The notes under the pieces were generated by a model. That model searched no databases, was not told where the DNA came from, and worked only from the letters and a program-made list of their open reading frames with translations. DNA of 64,000 nucleotides from Actinomadura viridilutea. GTDB taxonomy: Bacteria > Actinomycetota > Actinomycetes > Streptosporangiales > Streptosporangiaceae. The DNA lies in NCBI GenBank assembly GCA_003001795.1, contig PVNI01000016.1, positions 62,001-126,000 of the forward strand, read 5' to 3'. Each line of letters starts with the position of its first letter. Positions within the stretch are counted from its first letter, which is position 1. The position numbers and the translations under genes are program-made. Positions 62,767 through 64,000 of the stretch are shown in pieces.

Positions 62767-64000
62767 TCAGTCGGTCTCGCGGACGATCTCGGCGCCCAGC
62801 TGGGAGAGCCGCTCGGCGGTGTGCGCGTGGCCGCGGTCCAGGTAGTAGCCGTTGCTGATGACGGTCTCGCCCTCGGCGGCCAGGCCCGCCAGCACCAGGG
62901 CGCTGCCGCAGCGCAGGTCGTGCGCCTGCACCTGCGCGCCGCGCAGCGGCCGCGGTCCGCTGACCTTGGCGCGGTTGCCGTTGACCTCGATGTCGGCGCC
63001 CATCTTGCGCAGCTCCCCGGCCAGCTTGAACCGGCCGTCGAAGATCCGTTCGTAGATGTAGGACTGGCCGTCGGCCAGGCAGGACACCGCCATGATCGGC
63101 GACTGCAGGTCGGTGGCGAACCCGGGGTACTCGTCGGTGATGACGTTGATGGGCCGCAGCGGGCGCTCGCGGCGCACCTGCAGCACCGCCCCCTGCTGGT
63201 GGAACTCCACGCCCATCTGCTCCAGCTTGTCGGCGGCCACGCCCAGGTGCTCCAGGGACGCGCCCACCAGGTTCAGCTCGCCCCCGGTGATCGCGGCGGC
63301 CATGACGAACACGCCCGCGTCGATGCGGTCGGGCATGACGGTGTGCTCGACGGCGCTGAGCGCGTCCACGCCCTCCACGGTGATGAACCCGGTGCCGCCG
63401 CCGCTGATGCGCGCGCCCATGGCCTGCAGCAGCGCGATGTGGTCGAGCACCTCCGGCTCCAGCGCAGCGTTCTTGATCAGCGTCCGCCCCTTGGCCAGCG
63501 CGGCGGCCATGATCAGGTTCTCCGTGCCGGTGTGCGACGGCGTGTCGCAGTACAGTGTGCCGCCGCGCAGGTCGCCCGCCTTGATGTGGATGATCCCGTT
63601 GCCGCCGCCGGCCATCTGCTCGGTGACGGTGGCGCCGAGCCGCTTGAAGCCGTTGTAGTGGAAGTCCAGGTTCCGGCTGCCCAGGTTGCACCCGCCCACG
63701 CCTTCGATCACCGCCTCGCCGAGCCGGTGCAGCAGCGCGGGCACGAACAGGAAGGAGCCGCGGAAACGGGACGCGATGTCGGCCGGGAGCACCGGGCTGT
63801 CCAGCCGGGAGGCGTCGATCACCAACGTGCGCTCGGCCTCGTGCAGCTCGGCCTTGGCGCCCACGGCCTGGGCCAGCTCGACGGCGCGCCGCACGTCCTC
63901 GATGATCGGGACGTTGCGCAGGACCGTGCGGCCCGTGGCGGCCATCAGCGAGGCGCCGATCATCGGCAGGACGGCGTTCTTGGCGCCCTGGACGAAGACG
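62767..64000 (-). CDS. murA: UDP-N-acetylglucosamine 1-carboxyvinyltransferase, runs off right edge
   Basis: About 411 codons are present; the frame enters from the right edge as VFVQGAKNAVLPMIGASLM. It is the MurA/EPSP-synthase fold that adds enolpyruvate to UDP-GlcNAc in peptidoglycan synthesis. The fosfomycin-sensitive Cys lies in the loop VGGCNLGSRNLDFHYNGF. The TDEYPGFATDLQSPIMA and YIYERIFDGRFKLAGELRKM motifs are intact. GSRNLDFH differs from the common GARPVDLH, so this may be a second, divergent MurA. Only the first 10-20 residues are missing. Confidence 0.9.
   Translation of the reverse strand, partial: VFVQGAKNAVLPMIGASLMAATGRTVLRNVPIIEDVRRAVELAQAVGAKAELHEAERTLVIDASRLDSPVLPADIASRFRGSFLFVPALLHRLGEAVIEGVGGCNLGSRNLDFHYNGFKRLGATVTEQMAGGGNGIIHIKAGDLRGGTLYCDTPSHTGTENLIMAAALAKGRTLIKNAALEPEVLDHIALLQAMGARISGGGTGFITVEGVDALSAVEHTVMPDRIDAGVFVMAAAITGGELNLVGASLEHLGVAADKLEQMGVEFHQQGAVLQVRRERPLRPINVITDEYPGFATDLQSPIMAVSCLADGQSYIYERIFDGRFKLAGELRKMGADIEVNGNRAKVSGPRPLRGAQVQAHDLRCGSALVLAGLAAEGETVISNGYYLDRGHAHTAERLSQLGAEIVRETD

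Overview
The window comes from a very GC-rich actinomycete chromosome. The gene content (nSTAND1-WD40 regulator, two S-adenosyl methyltransferases of the PF04672 type, XRE and PucR regulators, orphan EccC, PknG/GlnX/GlnH, Thermobifida-like cutinase) fits a Streptosporangiales member such as Actinomadura or a relative. That placement is inference from gene families, not from a marker gene. I saw no rRNA, tRNA, CRISPR array, IS element or prophage.

Left part (1-11 kb): a type VII secretion and immunity neighbourhood in decay. An edge-truncated DUF6882 gene and an Imm49 immunity gene are followed by relics of a GNAT acetyltransferase, an eccC fragment and a DUF6882 fragment, then an intact full-length eccC and a second DUF6882 relic. 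The eccC(+)/DUF6882(-) pair therefore occurs twice, once ruined and once half intact. Then come ychJ, a cytochrome P450, a methyltransferase and xylulokinase.

Middle part (11-33 kb): a Thr-rich secreted protein and a 1294-residue HTH-nSTAND1-WD40 protein share an intergenic region with three inverted repeats. A stranded phospholipase C C-terminal domain and a 0.45-kb imperfect tandem repeat follow. Further on are an XRE/TPR regulator with a TGCA half-site array and two small partner genes, an acyltransferase-3 membrane protein, a ParB-like protein, a PET-hydrolase-type cutinase, a PucR regulator divergent from a LuxR/LAL regulator, a DinB2-like polymerase with a leucine steric gate, RecQ, a HAD phosphatase and two small membrane proteins.

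Right-middle part (33-46 kb): a 1132-residue coiled-coil protein that looks like a superfamily 1 helicase with both nucleotide-binding motifs lost, a PIG-L deacetylase, the glmS operon (small protein-glmS-lysE), a second methyltransferase, a damaged VOC/DUF1062 pair, a SHOCT membrane protein and a two-gene CNNM/CBS operon.

Right part (46-64 kb): a tightly packed five-gene operon (coiled-coil protein, PknG-like kinase, VWA protein, GlnX-like membrane sensor, GlnH-like lipoprotein) that parallels the mycobacterial GlnH-GlnX-PknG amino-acid-sensing pathway with two extra members. It has a cysteine-codon mini-ORF and a GC hairpin in its leader. After it come a STAS protein, PlsC acyltransferase, a lipoprotein, a NfeD-like/flotillin pair, a Nudix-winged-helix regulator, a HisC-type aminotransferase, a sensor-HTH regulator and an edge-truncated murA-type gene.
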